Assembly: GCF_934309415.1 (NCBI RefSeq)
Contig: NZ_CAKRDI010000020.1
Coordinates: 1-54,333 of the forward strand
Source: an uncultured Mediterraneibacter sp.
GTDB taxonomy: Bacteria; Bacillota; Clostridia; Lachnospirales; Lachnospiraceae
Direction: 5' to 3'
Length of the DNA: 54,333 nt
Of the stretch, positions 44,615 to 54,020 are shown in pieces; the first letter of the stretch is position 1, and every line of letters starts with the position of its first letter. The notes under the pieces are model-generated. The model did not search any database and had not been told where the DNA came from. It was given only the letters and a program-made list of their open reading frames with translations. Made by a program: the position numbers and the translations under genes.

Positions 44615-44647
44615 GTTACTGTTTGCAACTATGCTGTGAACAGTAAC
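44615..44647 (-). mobile_element. Family B solo hairpin with perfect 8-bp target duplication
   Basis: GTTACTGTTTGCAAC then GAACAGTAAC, a 33-bp H1 module in reverse. TTAAATAC lies directly before (44607-44614) and directly after (44648-44655) it, a perfect 8-bp duplication. The right-hand copy overlaps the first base of the pyk stop triplet on the plus strand. It separates pyk from its terminator. Confidence 0.85.
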
Positions 44648-44654
44648 TTAAATA

Positions 44655-46091
44655 CTACTCTACAGTAGCAATTCTCATCATATTACTTGTATAACTTCTC
44701 TCTTTGCTTACGTTTGGAGAAGGGATTCCTGCAGTCAGGACAACTACATCACCTGTCTCAACGTACTGTTTTACCTGTGCAAGCTCAATTGCATTCTCGC
44801 AGATATCTTCTGTTGTATCAACTTCCAGAGATTTCAGCGGTCTTACACCCCAGTAGATGGACATTCTTCTCAGTGTTCTCTCATTCGGAGTTACACCAAG
44901 GATCTCCTGTCTTGGTTTCAGGTTAGATACAACTCTTGAAGTTGCTCCGGAAACAGTTGGTGTGATGATACATTTTGCATTCAGGTTCGCTGCTGCCAGT
45001 ACAGAAGAATATCCGATTGCGTTGGATACTCCACCTTTCAGATGACCGTGCTCTTTCTCAAGCATACCATCATAATCCAGATGTTTCTCTGTCTGCTCAA
45101 TGATGTGAACCATCATCTGAAGAGCTTCCAGTGGATATTTACCCTGTGCTGTTTCTCCGGAAAGCATTACAGCGTCTGTTCCGTCATAAACCGCATTGGC
45201 AACGTCTGTTACCTCAGCTCTTGTCGGGCGCGGATTACGCATCATGGAATCCAGCATCTGTGTCGCTGTAATAACTGTCTTGAACTGACTGTTACATTTT
45301 TGAATCATCATCTTCTGAAGATACGGAACTTCCTCCGGCGGAATCTCTACACCAAGATCTCCACGGGCAACCATGATACCATCTGCTGCACGGATGATCT
45401 CATCAATATTGCTGATACCTTCAGAGTTCTCAACCTTCGCGATGATCGGAATAAACGGTGCTCCAATGGATTTCAGATAAGCCTTGATCTCAAGGATACA
45501 CTCTGCATTACGAACGAAAGAAGCTGCAATAAAGTCAACGTCCTGCTCTGCTCCAAACTTGATATCTTCTTTATCTTTCTCTGTGATCGCCGGAAGTCTT
45601 ACCGGTACATCCGGTACATTAACACCCTTTCTCTCGCCGAGTTCGCCTCCGTTTACGATCTCACAGACAATGTCTTTTCCCTTTTTATCAACGACTTTCA
45701 GTCCGATCAGACCGTCATCGATCAGGATTGTCTTTCCTTCACTTACATCGTCTACAAGACCTGTATATGAAATAGAAACACGGTTCTCATCTCCTACGAT
45801 TTCTTCTGTTGTAAGAGTGAATGTCTTTCCGGTTTCCAGTTTTACTTTCTTGCCATCTTTCAGCAGTCCTGTACGGATCTCCGGTCCCTTTGTATCAAGA
45901 AGGATTGCAGTATTGGCATGCTCTTCCTCACGGAGTTCTTTCAGCATATCCATACGGCCTTTCTGTTCCTCATGATCACCATGTGAAAAATTGAAACGGG
46001 CAACGTCCATTCCATTCTGAATGAGTTTTCTCATCAGTTCTCTATCATTAGTATTTGGTCCCATTGTACATACTACTTTTGTTTTCTTCAT
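44655..46091 (-). CDS. pyk: Pyruvate kinase
   Basis: Last ATP-forming step of glycolysis. The 478-residue enzyme has TKVVCTMGPNTND (3-16), ARFNFSHGDHEEQ (31-43), the active-site signature IIAKVENSEGISNIDEII and MVARGDLGVE, and MLSGETAQGKYPLEAL. It is the short form, without the extra C-terminal PEP-utiliser domain of some Bacilli. AAAGGAGAG precedes the ATG. It is alone between a family A region and its terminator. Confidence 0.96.
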   Translation of the reverse strand: MKKTKVVCTMGPNTNDRELMRKLIQNGMDVARFNFSHGDHEEQKGRMDMLKELREEEHANTAILLDTKGPEIRTGLLKDGKKVKLETGKTFTLTTEEIVGDENRVSISYTGLVDDVSEGKTILIDDGLIGLKVVDKKGKDIVCEIVNGGELGERKGVNVPDVPVRLPAITEKDKEDIKFGAEQDVDFIAASFVRNAECILEIKAYLKSIGAPFIPIIAKVENSEGISNIDEIIRAADGIMVARGDLGVEIPPEEVPYLQKMMIQKCNSQFKTVITATQMLDSMMRNPRPTRAEVTDVANAVYDGTDAVMLSGETAQGKYPLEALQMMVHIIEQTEKHLDYDGMLEKEHGHLKGGVSNAIGYSSVLAAANLNAKCIITPTVSGATSRVVSNLKPRQEILGVTPNERTLRRMSIYWGVRPLKSLEVDTTEDICENAIELAQVKQYVETGDVVVLTAGIPSPNVSKERSYTSNMMRIATVE

Positions 46092-46138
46092 TTAATCCAA
46101 TCTCTCCTTTAAATATAAATCCAGCCCTCACAGCCAGC

Positions 46139-46219
46139 GTGTATTTTAAAATCATTCCTTCCATCTGTATGCTCCACTTTGTAGTATACTTTCTTTCAAG
46201 AAACATTTTTCAGACACGC
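46139..46219. repeat. Family A repeat, copy 5 (long form)
   Basis: The arms GCGTGTATTTTAAAA (from 46137) and TTTTTCAGACACGC (to 46219) bracket the family core ATCATTCCTTCCATCTGTATG. It lies 50 bp upstream of the pyk start, and so in its leader or promoter. Confidence 0.65.
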
Positions 46220-46315
46220 TTCAGAATATCCTGAAATACTCTATGCCATGAATTTATAGTTTCACTTCCGCGCCATAAAGTCTGCCATCTTTACAGCACA
46301 GCTTTCTCTTACTGT

Positions 46316-46363
46316 TAAAGTATGTCAGAAAAATCATTTCTTCGATCTACATGACATACTCTC
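46316..46363. repeat. Family A repeat, copy 6 (compact palindrome)
   Basis: AGTATGTCAGAAAAATCATT, then TTCGATCTACATGACATACT, with GTATGTCA pairing with TGACATAC. It lies 6 bp beyond the rhomboid-like gene's stop codon. Confidence 0.68.
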
Positions 46364-46368
46364 GTCCT

Positions 46369-47214
46369 CTATTTCACATGTTCATGTGTGAACAGATGAT
46401 CCTGACAGTATTCGTAATTGCCATTGCATTTGGAACAGAAACGGAACTCCAGAGACGGATCATCCAGTTCTGTTCTTCCACATACCGCACAGCGATGTCT
46501 TGCACCGTTTGCGTATGTCATATGAGGTCTTGACTGCTGTTTAAACTTTGCTTTGCGCATCTGCTCTTTTGGTCCAAACCGTTTCAGATTACGGCTTGAA
46601 AAGAAGAAGATCACAAAGTTCAACAGAGAAGCTCCGATGATGACTTTCGTAACAATTTCTCCTGTGAAGAAATTATAAAGTACCATCACAGCATACACCA
46701 GTCCCATCCATTTCATCTTGATTGGAAGAATGAAATACAACATTACTTCCATATCCGGATAAATGGTGGCAAATGCCAGAAAAATCGACATATTGATGTA
46801 GTTTGTGCTGACCAGCCCAAAACTGGACACCGGAATCTCTACCCCATACACAAGATAAAAGATACCGTATAATACAAATACGGCAATTACTGTAAAGAGA
46901 ATTCCTGAGAAGATATAAACATTATAACGGAATGTTCCCCAGGTTCTCTCAAGAGCTGTACCCAGTGAATAGTACAGAAGTACCAGAATCAGCAACGAGA
47001 AAAGACTGCCTGTTGGTGGGATCAGTACCCAGGAGATGATTCTCCATACCTGCCCTCTCATAATATAAATCGGCTCAAGTGTCAGCCAGTTCAAAAGGGA
47101 TGGAACAAGACTGTAAACACCAAATCCAATAATATATCCTGCCAAAAGATATACCGTAAGATTCGGGATTGCATAGCGACCTAATTTTTTTTCTAATTTG
47201 TCCAGCCAGTTCAA
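46369..47214 (-). CDS. Rhomboid-like membrane protein with C-terminal zinc finger
   Basis: About six membrane segments span residues 20-205 in a rhomboid-like order. The GxSG protease motif is absent, so it is probably not a protease. The C-terminal 45 residues are a cytosolic zinc-binding tail (HRCAVCGRTELDDPSLEFRFCSKCNG and CQDHLFTHEH) with four Cys and several His. The start codon is TTG, supported by AAGGAG 10 bp upstream. Function unknown. A family B element sits in its leader. Confidence 0.72.
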   Translation of the reverse strand: MNWLDKLEKKLGRYAIPNLTVYLLAGYIIGFGVYSLVPSLLNWLTLEPIYIMRGQVWRIISWVLIPPTGSLFSLLILVLLYYSLGTALERTWGTFRYNVYIFSGILFTVIAVFVLYGIFYLVYGVEIPVSSFGLVSTNYINMSIFLAFATIYPDMEVMLYFILPIKMKWMGLVYAVMVLYNFFTGEIVTKVIIGASLLNFVIFFFSSRNLKRFGPKEQMRKAKFKQQSRPHMTYANGARHRCAVCGRTELDDPSLEFRFCSKCNGNYEYCQDHLFTHEHVK

Positions 47215-47244
47215 ATTGTGTTAACTCCTTTTCTCGAATTATGT

Positions 47245-47330
47245 GTTACTGCCTGCGAATCACCTGTGAGCAACAGCATGCTTCCTCATAGCTGATCAGC
47301 AAAGTGATTAGCTATGGTCTGAACAGTAAC
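47245..47330 (+). mobile_element. Family B element lacking H2, in the leader of the rhomboid-like gene
   Basis: Starts GTTACTGCCTGC, has a degraded H1, no H2, and a clear H3 (CATAGCTGATCA/TGATTAGCTATG), and ends TCTGAACAGTAAC. The H3 stem bases differ from other copies yet still pair. It lies between the promoter at 47358-47386 and the start codon at 47214, so it would be transcribed as 5' leader. Confidence 0.68.
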
Positions 47331-47357
47331 CATTGTACCTTATCTCGTACAAGAGTC

Positions 47358-47386
47358 ATTGTACAGACACTTCTCTGTTTTGTCAA
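47358..47386 (-). promoter_or_regulatory. Promoter of the rhomboid-like gene
   Basis: On the minus strand TTGACA (47381-47386) and TACAAT (47358-47363) are 17 bp apart. The start codon is about 145 bp downstream. Confidence 0.72.
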
Positions 47387-47513
47387 ACCTATGTTTTCAT
47401 TTTCCCTACTTTTAACATTGTCTTTTCTTTCAAATTTATACGCGTCAATTTTCTTTAGATAAAATGCCCATAGAATCTGGCTATTTTTGATAAACATGCA
47501 TAAAGAATACCAA

Positions 47514-47542
47514 TTGCCTTTTTATTTTGATTGGCGTATAAT
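47514..47542 (+). promoter_or_regulatory. Promoter of the CoA-dehydratase activase gene
   Basis: TTGCCT (47514-47519) and TATAAT (47537-47542) are 17 bp apart. The start codon at 47628 lies 86 bp downstream. Confidence 0.65.
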
Positions 47543-47627
47543 TTAAATATTGCGAATTTGTACCGCATATATAATAAGAAGTAACACGTTTAATGACTAT
47601 ACTATTACGAAAGATTGGGGATATTAC

Positions 47628-50600
47628 ATGAATTCAAAAGAACTATACACGCTTGGAATCGATATTGGTTCCACGACAGTCAAGATCGCCATTCTGGATA
47701 ATGACAATGAAGTACTCTTCTCTGACTATGAGCGTCACTTCGCCAACATTCAGGAAACACTGTCCGATCTTCTCGGCCGTGCGCTTTATAAGCTCGGACC
47801 GATTCAGGTCTCTCCTGTCATCACAGGAAGCGGTGGACTGACTCTTGCCAAACATCTGGGTGTTCCATTTGTTCAGGAGGTTATCGCTGTGTCCACAGCA
47901 CTTCAGGACTATGCTCCACAGACAGATGTTGCGATCGAGCTTGGCGGTGAAGATGCAAAGATCATTTATTTTGAAGGCGGTAATGTAGAACAGCGTATGA
48001 ACGGTGTCTGCGCCGGTGGTACCGGTTCTTTCATCGATCAGATGGCTTCTCTTCTGCAGACAGATGCCTCCGGTCTGAATGAATATGCGAAAAATTATAA
48101 AGCGCTTTATTCTATCGCTGCCCGCTGTGGTGTATTTGCCAAGACAGATATCCAGCCACTGATCAATGACGGTGCTGCCAAGGAAGACCTTGCCGCATCT
48201 ATTTTCCAGGCGGTAGTAAACCAGACCATCAGTGGTCTTGCCTGTGGTAAACCGATCCGCGGACATGTTGCTTTCCTCGGTGGACCGCTTCATTTCCTCT
48301 CTGAGCTGAAAGAGGCATTCATCCGTACACTGAAACTGGATGACGAGCATATCATTGCGCCAAATCATTCACATCTTTTCGCTGCGATCGGTTCTGCATT
48401 AAATTCTAAGAAAGATACACCGATGGCACTTCAGCAGATGCAGCAGCGTCTGGAAGGAAAGATCAAGATGGATTTCGAGGTAGAGCGTCTGGATCCACTG
48501 TTTGCGACTTCCAAAGATTATGAGGAATTTACCGCACGTCATGCAAAACATCAGGTGCCGGTAAAAGACCTTGCTACATATAAAGGAAAAGCATTCCTTG
48601 GAATCGATGCAGGATCTACCACTACAAAGGCCGCCCTTGTCGGAGAAGATGGTACCCTGCTTTACTCCTTCTACCACAACAATGACGGAGATCCACTCGG
48701 AACAACGATTTCTGCGATCAAAGACATTTATGACCAGCTTCCGGAAGGCGTTGAGATCGTACATTCCTGCTCCACCGGATATGGTGAGGCGCTGATCAAA
48801 TCTGCTCTGATGCTGGATGAAGGAGAGGTTGAGACTGTCTCCCATTATTATGCGGCATCTTTCTTTGAGCCGGATGTAGACTGCATCCTGGACATCGGCG
48901 GGCAGGATATGAAATGTATCAAGATCAAGAATCAGACCGTAGACAGCGTACAGCTCAATGAAGCCTGCTCTTCCGGATGTGGTTCTTTCATCGAGACATT
49001 TGCAAAATCACTGAATTATTCTGTAGAAGATTTTGCCCATGAAGCACTCTATGCACAGAATCCGATCGACCTCGGTACACGCTGTACTGTATTTATGAAC
49101 TCAAAAGTAAAACAGGCGCAGAAAGAGGGAGCTTCTGTTGCAGATATTTCTGCCGGACTTGCTTATTCCGTTATCAAAAATGCCCTGTTCAAGGTAATCA
49201 AAGTATCCGATGCTTCCGAACTTGGAAAGCACATCGTGGTACAGGGTGGTACATTCTACAACAACGCAGTTCTCCGAAGCTTTGAAAAGATCGCCAACTG
49301 CGAAGCAATCCGCCCGGATATTGCCGGAATCATGGGAGCTTTCGGTGCTGCCCTGATTGCCAGAGAGCGTTATACTGACTGTGAAGGCACAACCATGCTT
49401 TCCATCGATGACATCCGTTCCCTGGAGTATTCTACAACTATGACAAAATGTCGTGGATGTACAAATAACTGCCGACTGACCATCAATCATTTCAGCGGCG
49501 GCCGCAGATTCATCACAGGAAACCGTTGTGAACGTGGTCTTGGTAAAGAGAAATCAAAGAATCAGATGCCGAATCTGTTTGAATACAAACTGCACCGCTA
49601 TTTTGATTATGAACCACTTGCAGAAGCAGATGCAAAACATGGCGTGATCGGAATTCCGCGTGTGTTAAATATGTACGAGAACTATCCATTCTGGTTTACG
49701 TTCTTTACAAAACTTGGATTCCGCGTGGTACTCTCTCCTGCCTCTACCAGAAAGATCTATGAGCTGGGAATCGAGTCTATCCCGAGTGAATCTGAATGTT
49801 ACCCGGCGAAGCTGGCACATGGACATGTACAATGGCTGATCAATCAGGGAGTGAAGCATATTTTCTATCCTTCCATCCCGTACGAAAGAAAAGAATTTTC
49901 TGATTCTGATAACCATTACAACTGCCCGATCGTAACTTCCTATCCGGAAAATATTAAGAACAACATGGATCCGATCGTCAACGGAGAAGTCGATTTCATC
50001 CATCCGTTCCTGAACTTTGAGAGTGAAGATACCATCTCCTATCGTCTGGTAGAAGAACTTGGAAAGAAGTTCTCGCTGTCAGAGTCCGAGATCAAAGATG
50101 CGGTTCACGCAGCATGGACAGAACTGGCTGCCTGCCGTCAGGATATGCGCACAAAAGGTGAAGAAACGATCAAGTTCCTGAACGAAACCGGAAACAGAGG
50201 TATCGTTCTCGCCGGTCGTCCATACCATATTGACCCGGAAGTAAACCATGGTCTTCCGGAACTGATCACATCCTACAACATTGCGGTTCTGACAGAGGAT
50301 TCTATCTCTCACCTGAATCAGGTGGAGCGTCCGTTGAATGTCATGGACCAGTGGATGTATCACTCCAGACTGTATGCAGCAGCCAACTATGTGAAGACTG
50401 TCGATAATCTGGATCTGATCCAGCTGAACTCTTTCGGATGTGGACTGGACGCTGTAACGACCGATCAGGTTGCTGAGATCCTGACGAATTCTGATAAGAT
50501 CTACACAACTTTGAAGATCGATGAAGTAAATAACCTGGGAGCTGCCAGAATCCGTGTACGTTCCCTGCTTGCCGCCATCCGTGTACGTGAGCAGAAACAG

Positions 50601-51869
50601 ACAGAACGTAAGATTCAGCCGTCTTCCATCGAGAAGATTCCGTTTACAAAAGAAATGCGTAAGACGCATACGATCCTCTGCCCGCAGATGTCACCAATTC
50701 ATTTTGAATTGCTCGAGCCTGCTTTCTGTGCAGCGGGATATAAGATTGAAGTCCTTCCGAATGACAACAAACAGGCTGTTGATATGGGACTGAAGTATGT
50801 AAATAATGACGCATGCTATCCGTCTCTGATCGTAGTAGGCCAGATTATGGATGCACTTCTTTCCGGAAAATATGATCTTGACCACACTGCTGTCATTATC
50901 AGTCAGACTGGTGGTGGATGCCGTGCTTCCAACTATATCGGATTTATCCGCCGTGCACTGAAGAAAGCCGGAATGGGACATATCCCTGTCATTTCCATCA
51001 ACCTGAGCGGTCTGGAAGACAATCCAGGATTCAAGCTCTCTCCTGCGCTAGTTCTCCGCGGAATCTATGCAGCAGTATTCGGAGATATCTTTATGAAGTG
51101 TGTCTACCGTATGCGTCCTTATGAGGCCGTTCCGGGAACAACAGACAAGATGCACCGTAAATGGGCAGAAGTTGTCAAGAAATTTGTATCTGAGGGATAT
51201 CCTTCACGTAAGAAATTCAAGAAACTCTGTAAAGATATTATCCATGACTTCGATACGATTGAAACTCTTGATGTTAAGAAGCCGCGTGTCGGAATTGTGG
51301 GAGAGATTCTTGTTAAATTCCTTCCGGCAGCCAACAACCATCTGGCAGAACTGCTGGAGAGCGAAGGTGCTGAAGCTGTCGTACCTGACCTGCTTGATTT
51401 CCTTCTGTACTGCTTCTACAACCAGAATTTCAAAGTATCTCATCTGGGAATGAAGAAGTCCAAAGCAACAGTTGGAAATCTTGGAATCAAGGCTCTGGAA
51501 TGGTTCCGTGCTCCTGCTTCTAAAGCATTTGCGGAAAGCAAACATTTCGATCCGCCGGCTCACATCGAAGATCTTGCCAGGATGGCTTCTGAGATCGTAT
51601 CTCTCGGAAACCAGACAGGTGAGGGATGGTTCCTGACCGGTGAGATGCTGGAGCTGATCCACAGCGGTGCCGGAAACATCGTTTGTACACAGCCATTCGC
51701 CTGTCTGCCGAACCATGTCGTAGGTAAAGGTGTTATCAAGGAACTGCGCCGCAGACATCCTGAATCCAACATCGTAGCCATCGACTTCGACCCGGGTGCC
51801 AGTGAAGTAAACCAGCTGAACCGTATCAAACTGATGCTTTCCACTGCGTTTAAGAATCTGGAGAAATAA
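47628..51869 (+). CDS. 2-hydroxyacyl-CoA dehydratase activator fusion protein (BadF/HgdC plus DUF2229)
   Basis: This family couples ATP hydrolysis to one-electron reduction of dehydratases or reductases. The 1413 residues comprise two BcrAD/BadFG ATPase repeats ([15 protein letters not shown] at about 10-24 and [14 protein letters not shown] near 325), each with a Cys/Gly loop ([24 protein letters not shown], likely one iron-sulfur ligand set). A Cys-rich [11 protein letters not shown] and the DUF2229 region follow, then a C-terminal part like the dehydratase subunit. I chose the ATG at 47628 with GGGGAT before it, against a longer frame from 47550. No dehydratase genes are nearby, so its partner is unknown. 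Such giant activases are common in Lachnospiraceae. Confidence 0.88.
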   Translation: MNSKELYTLGIDIGSTTVKIAILDNDNEVLFSDYERHFANIQETLSDLLGRALYKLGPIQVSPVITGSGGLTLAKHLGVPFVQEVIAVSTALQDYAPQTDVAIELGGEDAKIIYFEGGNVEQRMNGVCAGGTGSFIDQMASLLQTDASGLNEYAKNYKALYSIAARCGVFAKTDIQPLINDGAAKEDLAASIFQAVVNQTISGLACGKPIRGHVAFLGGPLHFLSELKEAFIRTLKLDDEHIIAPNHSHLFAAIGSALNSKKDTPMALQQMQQRLEGKIKMDFEVERLDPLFATSKDYEEFTARHAKHQVPVKDLATYKGKAFLGIDAGSTTTKAALVGEDGTLLYSFYHNNDGDPLGTTISAIKDIYDQLPEGVEIVHSCSTGYGEALIKSALMLDEGEVETVSHYYAASFFEPDVDCILDIGGQDMKCIKIKNQTVDSVQLNEACSSGCGSFIETFAKSLNYSVEDFAHEALYAQNPIDLGTRCTVFMNSKVKQAQKEGASVADISAGLAYSVIKNALFKVIKVSDASELGKHIVVQGGTFYNNAVLRSFEKIANCEAIRPDIAGIMGAFGAALIARERYTDCEGTTMLSIDDIRSLEYSTTMTKCRGCTNNCRLTINHFSGGRRFITGNRCERGLGKEKSKNQMPNLFEYKLHRYFDYEPLAEADAKHGVIGIPRVLNMYENYPFWFTFFTKLGFRVVLSPASTRKIYELGIESIPSESECYPAKLAHGHVQWLINQGVKHIFYPSIPYERKEFSDSDNHYNCPIVTSYPENIKNNMDPIVNGEVDFIHPFLNFESEDTISYRLVEELGKKFSLSESEIKDAVHAAWTELAACRQDMRTKGEETIKFLNETGNRGIVLAGRPYHIDPEVNHGLPELITSYNIAVLTEDSISHLNQVERPLNVMDQWMYHSRLYAAANYVKTVDNLDLIQLNSFGCGLDAVTTDQVAEILTNSDKIYTTLKIDEVNNLGAARIRVRSLLAAIRVREQKQTERKIQPSSIEKIPFTKEMRKTHTILCPQMSPIHFELLEPAFCAAGYKIEVLPNDNKQAVDMGLKYVNNDACYPSLIVVGQIMDALLSGKYDLDHTAVIISQTGGGCRASNYIGFIRRALKKAGMGHIPVISINLSGLEDNPGFKLSPALVLRGIYAAVFGDIFMKCVYRMRPYEAVPGTTDKMHRKWAEVVKKFVSEGYPSRKKFKKLCKDIIHDFDTIETLDVKKPRVGIVGEILVKFLPAANNHLAELLESEGAEAVVPDLLDFLLYCFYNQNFKVSHLGMKKSKATVGNLGIKALEWFRAPASKAFAESKHFDPPAHIEDLARMASEIVSLGNQTGEGWFLTGEMLELIHSGAGNIVCTQPFACLPNHVVGKGVIKELRRRHPESNIVAIDFDPGASEVNQLNRIKLMLSTAFKNLEK

Positions 51870-51902
51870 AACTTATCTTCTCCAAATGGTTAAGTGTTCT
51901 TT

Positions 51903-51945
51903 AAAGTATTTTCAGGCATATTCTAAAAGGATGTGTCTGAAAATG
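51903..51945. repeat. Family A repeat, copy 7 (compact hairpin)
   Basis: AGTATTTTCAGGCATAT and ATGTGTCTGAAAATGCT face each other across TCTAAAAGG, pairing with some G-U. It lies 34 bp past the activase stop. Confidence 0.6.
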
Positions 51946-51979
51946 CTTGCTGTGAAATAGCTATCTCAATATACACAAA

Positions 51980-52044
51980 AAAGCTGTAAAATTTTGGTAC
52001 AGAATTACATTTTATTGTCCTGTACAAAGTCTTACAGCTTCTTT
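51980..52044 (+). terminator. Terminator after the activase gene
   Basis: AAGCTGTAA pairs with TTACAGCTT, with an inner stem GTACAG/CTGTAC, followed by CTTTATTATA. It is long and imperfect but well placed between the activase and the next gene on the other strand. Confidence 0.7.
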
Positions 52045-52099
52045 ATTATACATAATGCCAAATTTTTAATTTTCTTTTCTACTATTTTTACTTTATCAT

Positions 52100-52339
52100 T
52101 TATTTTCTATACAAATAGAAAATCCCACCAAAAAGTCCAAATATAATTCCCGCATAACCACCAAAGCAAATCAGATTAGAGATTTCCATAAGTGCTGACA
52201 TTTTAATTACTGTACACACTACAAGCCCTGCTAATAAACCAGCTAATGTCCACCCTATGATCAAAATCGGAAGAAAAAGTGCTACTGCGTGTGACGGGTC
52301 TGTATATCGATTAACAAAATTCCAAATTCCTCTGTACAT
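52100..52339 (-). CDS. Small membrane protein of unknown function
   Basis: 79 residues with two hydrophobic segments (about 20-45 and 55-77). It begins MYRGIWNFVNRYTDPSHAVALF. I do not recognise the family. GAGGAAT precedes the ATG at 52339; an upstream in-frame ATG at 52372 has no site. It lies between the activase terminator and a HAD gene with 147 bp of AT-rich spacer on that side. Confidence 0.6.
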   Translation of the reverse strand: MYRGIWNFVNRYTDPSHAVALFLPILIIGWTLAGLLAGLVVCTVIKMSALMEISNLICFGGYAGIIFGLFGGIFYLYRK

Positions 52340-52486
52340 AATGATTCCTCTTTCCTTTACAATGATTCTCATTCTTTGTTCTCATCTGCTTAAGAGCTCT
52401 TCTCTTAAGTTATTTACAGTATAGAATGCAATTGTAAAGTTCACTTTTCAAGTAATGAAAAATCTATGTAAAATTTGGTATTTTAT

Positions 52487-53140
52487 TTAATCGTTTAAAA
52501 TTATATTCAACGCTTCTTCAGGCGTCTCTACAATATAATCAGCGCCTGCAATTTCAAGTTCTTCCATGGTGCCATAACCATACAGAACACCCATAGCCTT
52601 CATGCCTGCCTGATGTGCACCTTCAATATCATAAGAACGATCACCGACCATCAGAACACTGTCTCTCTCTTTAATTCCGCAGGACTCAAGCACATATTCG
52701 ATAACTTCCAGCTTTTTTGTTCTGGTTTCATCCATGCAGGCTCCACCAATAAAATCAAAATACTGTGCAAATTCAAAATGCTCTGCAATAATCTTTGCAA
52801 ACTTTTCCGGCTTTGATGTTGCCATCATCACTTTCATTCCTGCTGCCTTCAGGCCTTTAAGTAACTCTTCTATTCCATCATACACGCTGTTTTCAAAGAT
52901 TCCCTTTACCTTATAATACTCGCGGTACTGCTCCACCAGCCAGTCCGCTTTTTCAGCAGAAACACCACAGAATTCCATAAACTGTGTTTTCAGCGGTGGT
53001 CCGATAAAACGACGTAGCTCCTCCTCTGAAGCATGTTCCATTCCAATTTTCTTCAACGCATGCCGAACCGAATTCATAATCCCCGGACCGGAGTCTGTAA
53101 TCGTTCCATCTAGATCTAATAAAACAGTTGTTATTTTCAT
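52487..53140 (-). CDS. HAD family hydrolase, phosphoglycolate phosphatase-like
   Basis: Motif I DLDGTITDSGPG (residues 8-19) and motif II MMATSKP (about 105-111) are present, with motif III as a Lys in ETRTKKLEVIEY, and motif IV MVGDRSYDIEGAHQAG (about 164-179). A helical cap lies between I and II. 217 residues fits the PGP/Gph type. The substrate is unproven; 2-phosphoglycolate from DNA repair is a fair guess. AGAGGAAAG precedes the ATG at 53140. It is unrelated in sequence detail to the HAD gene at 39375. Confidence 0.88.
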   Translation of the reverse strand: MKITTVLLDLDGTITDSGPGIMNSVRHALKKIGMEHASEEELRRFIGPPLKTQFMEFCGVSAEKADWLVEQYREYYKVKGIFENSVYDGIEELLKGLKAAGMKVMMATSKPEKFAKIIAEHFEFAQYFDFIGGACMDETRTKKLEVIEYVLESCGIKERDSVLMVGDRSYDIEGAHQAGMKAMGVLYGYGTMEELEIAGADYIVETPEEALNIILND

Positions 53141-53218
53141 CTTCTTTCCTCTTCTCATTCTGATATTTTTTCGTACAATAAAGCAAAATTTGAAAATATA
53201 CTCCTAAAGACCAAACTG

Positions 53219-53361
53219 ATTATTGTTCACAGGTAACCTGCAAACAGTAACATACCTTGTCATTTATAATCGCCTTTGACGATGGACAAGATGCCTTCAA
53301 AACAATACATTCATCCTCTATGCCAATCAGCAAAGTGATCAACATGAAAAGGAACCGTAAC
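53219..53361 (+). mobile_element. Family B element, diverged full copy
   Basis: Starts ATTATTGTTCACAGG (for GTTACTGTTCACAGG), H1 ends 53251, H2 and H3 are readable, and it ends GGAACCGTAAC. The H2 and H3 stems show several changes, and there is no clean target duplication. It lies between greA and the HAD gene, with its end 15 bp past the greA stop. Confidence 0.72.
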
Positions 53362-53376
53362 GATTATCTTCCTACA

Positions 53377-53880
53377 TTAAAAACTCCGGATATGGTCATC
53401 CTCTTCACTCTCTGTCTTAATCACTTTACGAATCACTACATAATATCCGAAATTATCATTTACTTTAATATAAACCCGTTCTCCTTCTTTATGTCCAAGA
53501 AGCGCCTTACCGATCGGAGATTCAATGCTGACCAGCCCATTCAGTGAACTTCCTCTGACAGAAGTAACGATACGGTATGTCTCTACCTCATCGTCATCCT
53601 CACAGTAAAGTTCCACCGTATTATTCAGTCCAATCTCATCCGCCTGAGAATGGTCCTCCACAATCTCCGCAGTCTTCAACATTCTCTCCAGATAACGGAT
53701 TCTGCTTTCATTCTGATTCTTTGCCTTCTTCGCAGCATGATATTCAAAATTCTCACTCAGATCCCCATGAGAACGAGCTTCCTTCACAGCCTCGATCAAT
53801 TCCTTACGCTCTACCAGCTTCCGGTGTTCAATCTCAGCTTTGATTTTCTCAACATCATTCTTTGTTAATCTTTCATGCAT
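53377..53880 (-). CDS. greA: Transcription elongation factor GreA
   Basis: Rescues stalled RNA polymerase by promoting transcript cleavage. The N-terminal coiled coil carries the signature ARSHGDLSENFEYHAAKKA (residues about 34-52) with the acidic tip. The C-terminal FKBP-like domain ends SIESPIGKALLGHKEGERVYI. 167 residues. GAGGAATAGTT precedes the ATG. It stands apart from other genes. Confidence 0.94.
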   Translation of the reverse strand: MHERLTKNDVEKIKAEIEHRKLVERKELIEAVKEARSHGDLSENFEYHAAKKAKNQNESRIRYLERMLKTAEIVEDHSQADEIGLNNTVELYCEDDDEVETYRIVTSVRGSSLNGLVSIESPIGKALLGHKEGERVYIKVNDNFGYYVVIRKVIKTESEEDDHIRSF

Positions 53881-54020
53881 AACTATTCCTCATTTCCAAA
53901 TGTTTATTTGTCTTTTTAAATTTTCTTCAATACAGAACAAACTTCAATGACTTTTCCCTCTCATATATTTTCTTTAAAACAATACACTTCATTTTCAAGT
54001 TCCCCTCTGGATTCACTTAA
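53881..54020. other. Spacer upstream of greA
   Basis: AT-rich spacer of about 140 bp that should hold the greA promoter, but I see no convincing pair of boxes. The last 12 bases (TTCACTTAAG) match the 5' flank shared by family C copies. Confidence 0.4.
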
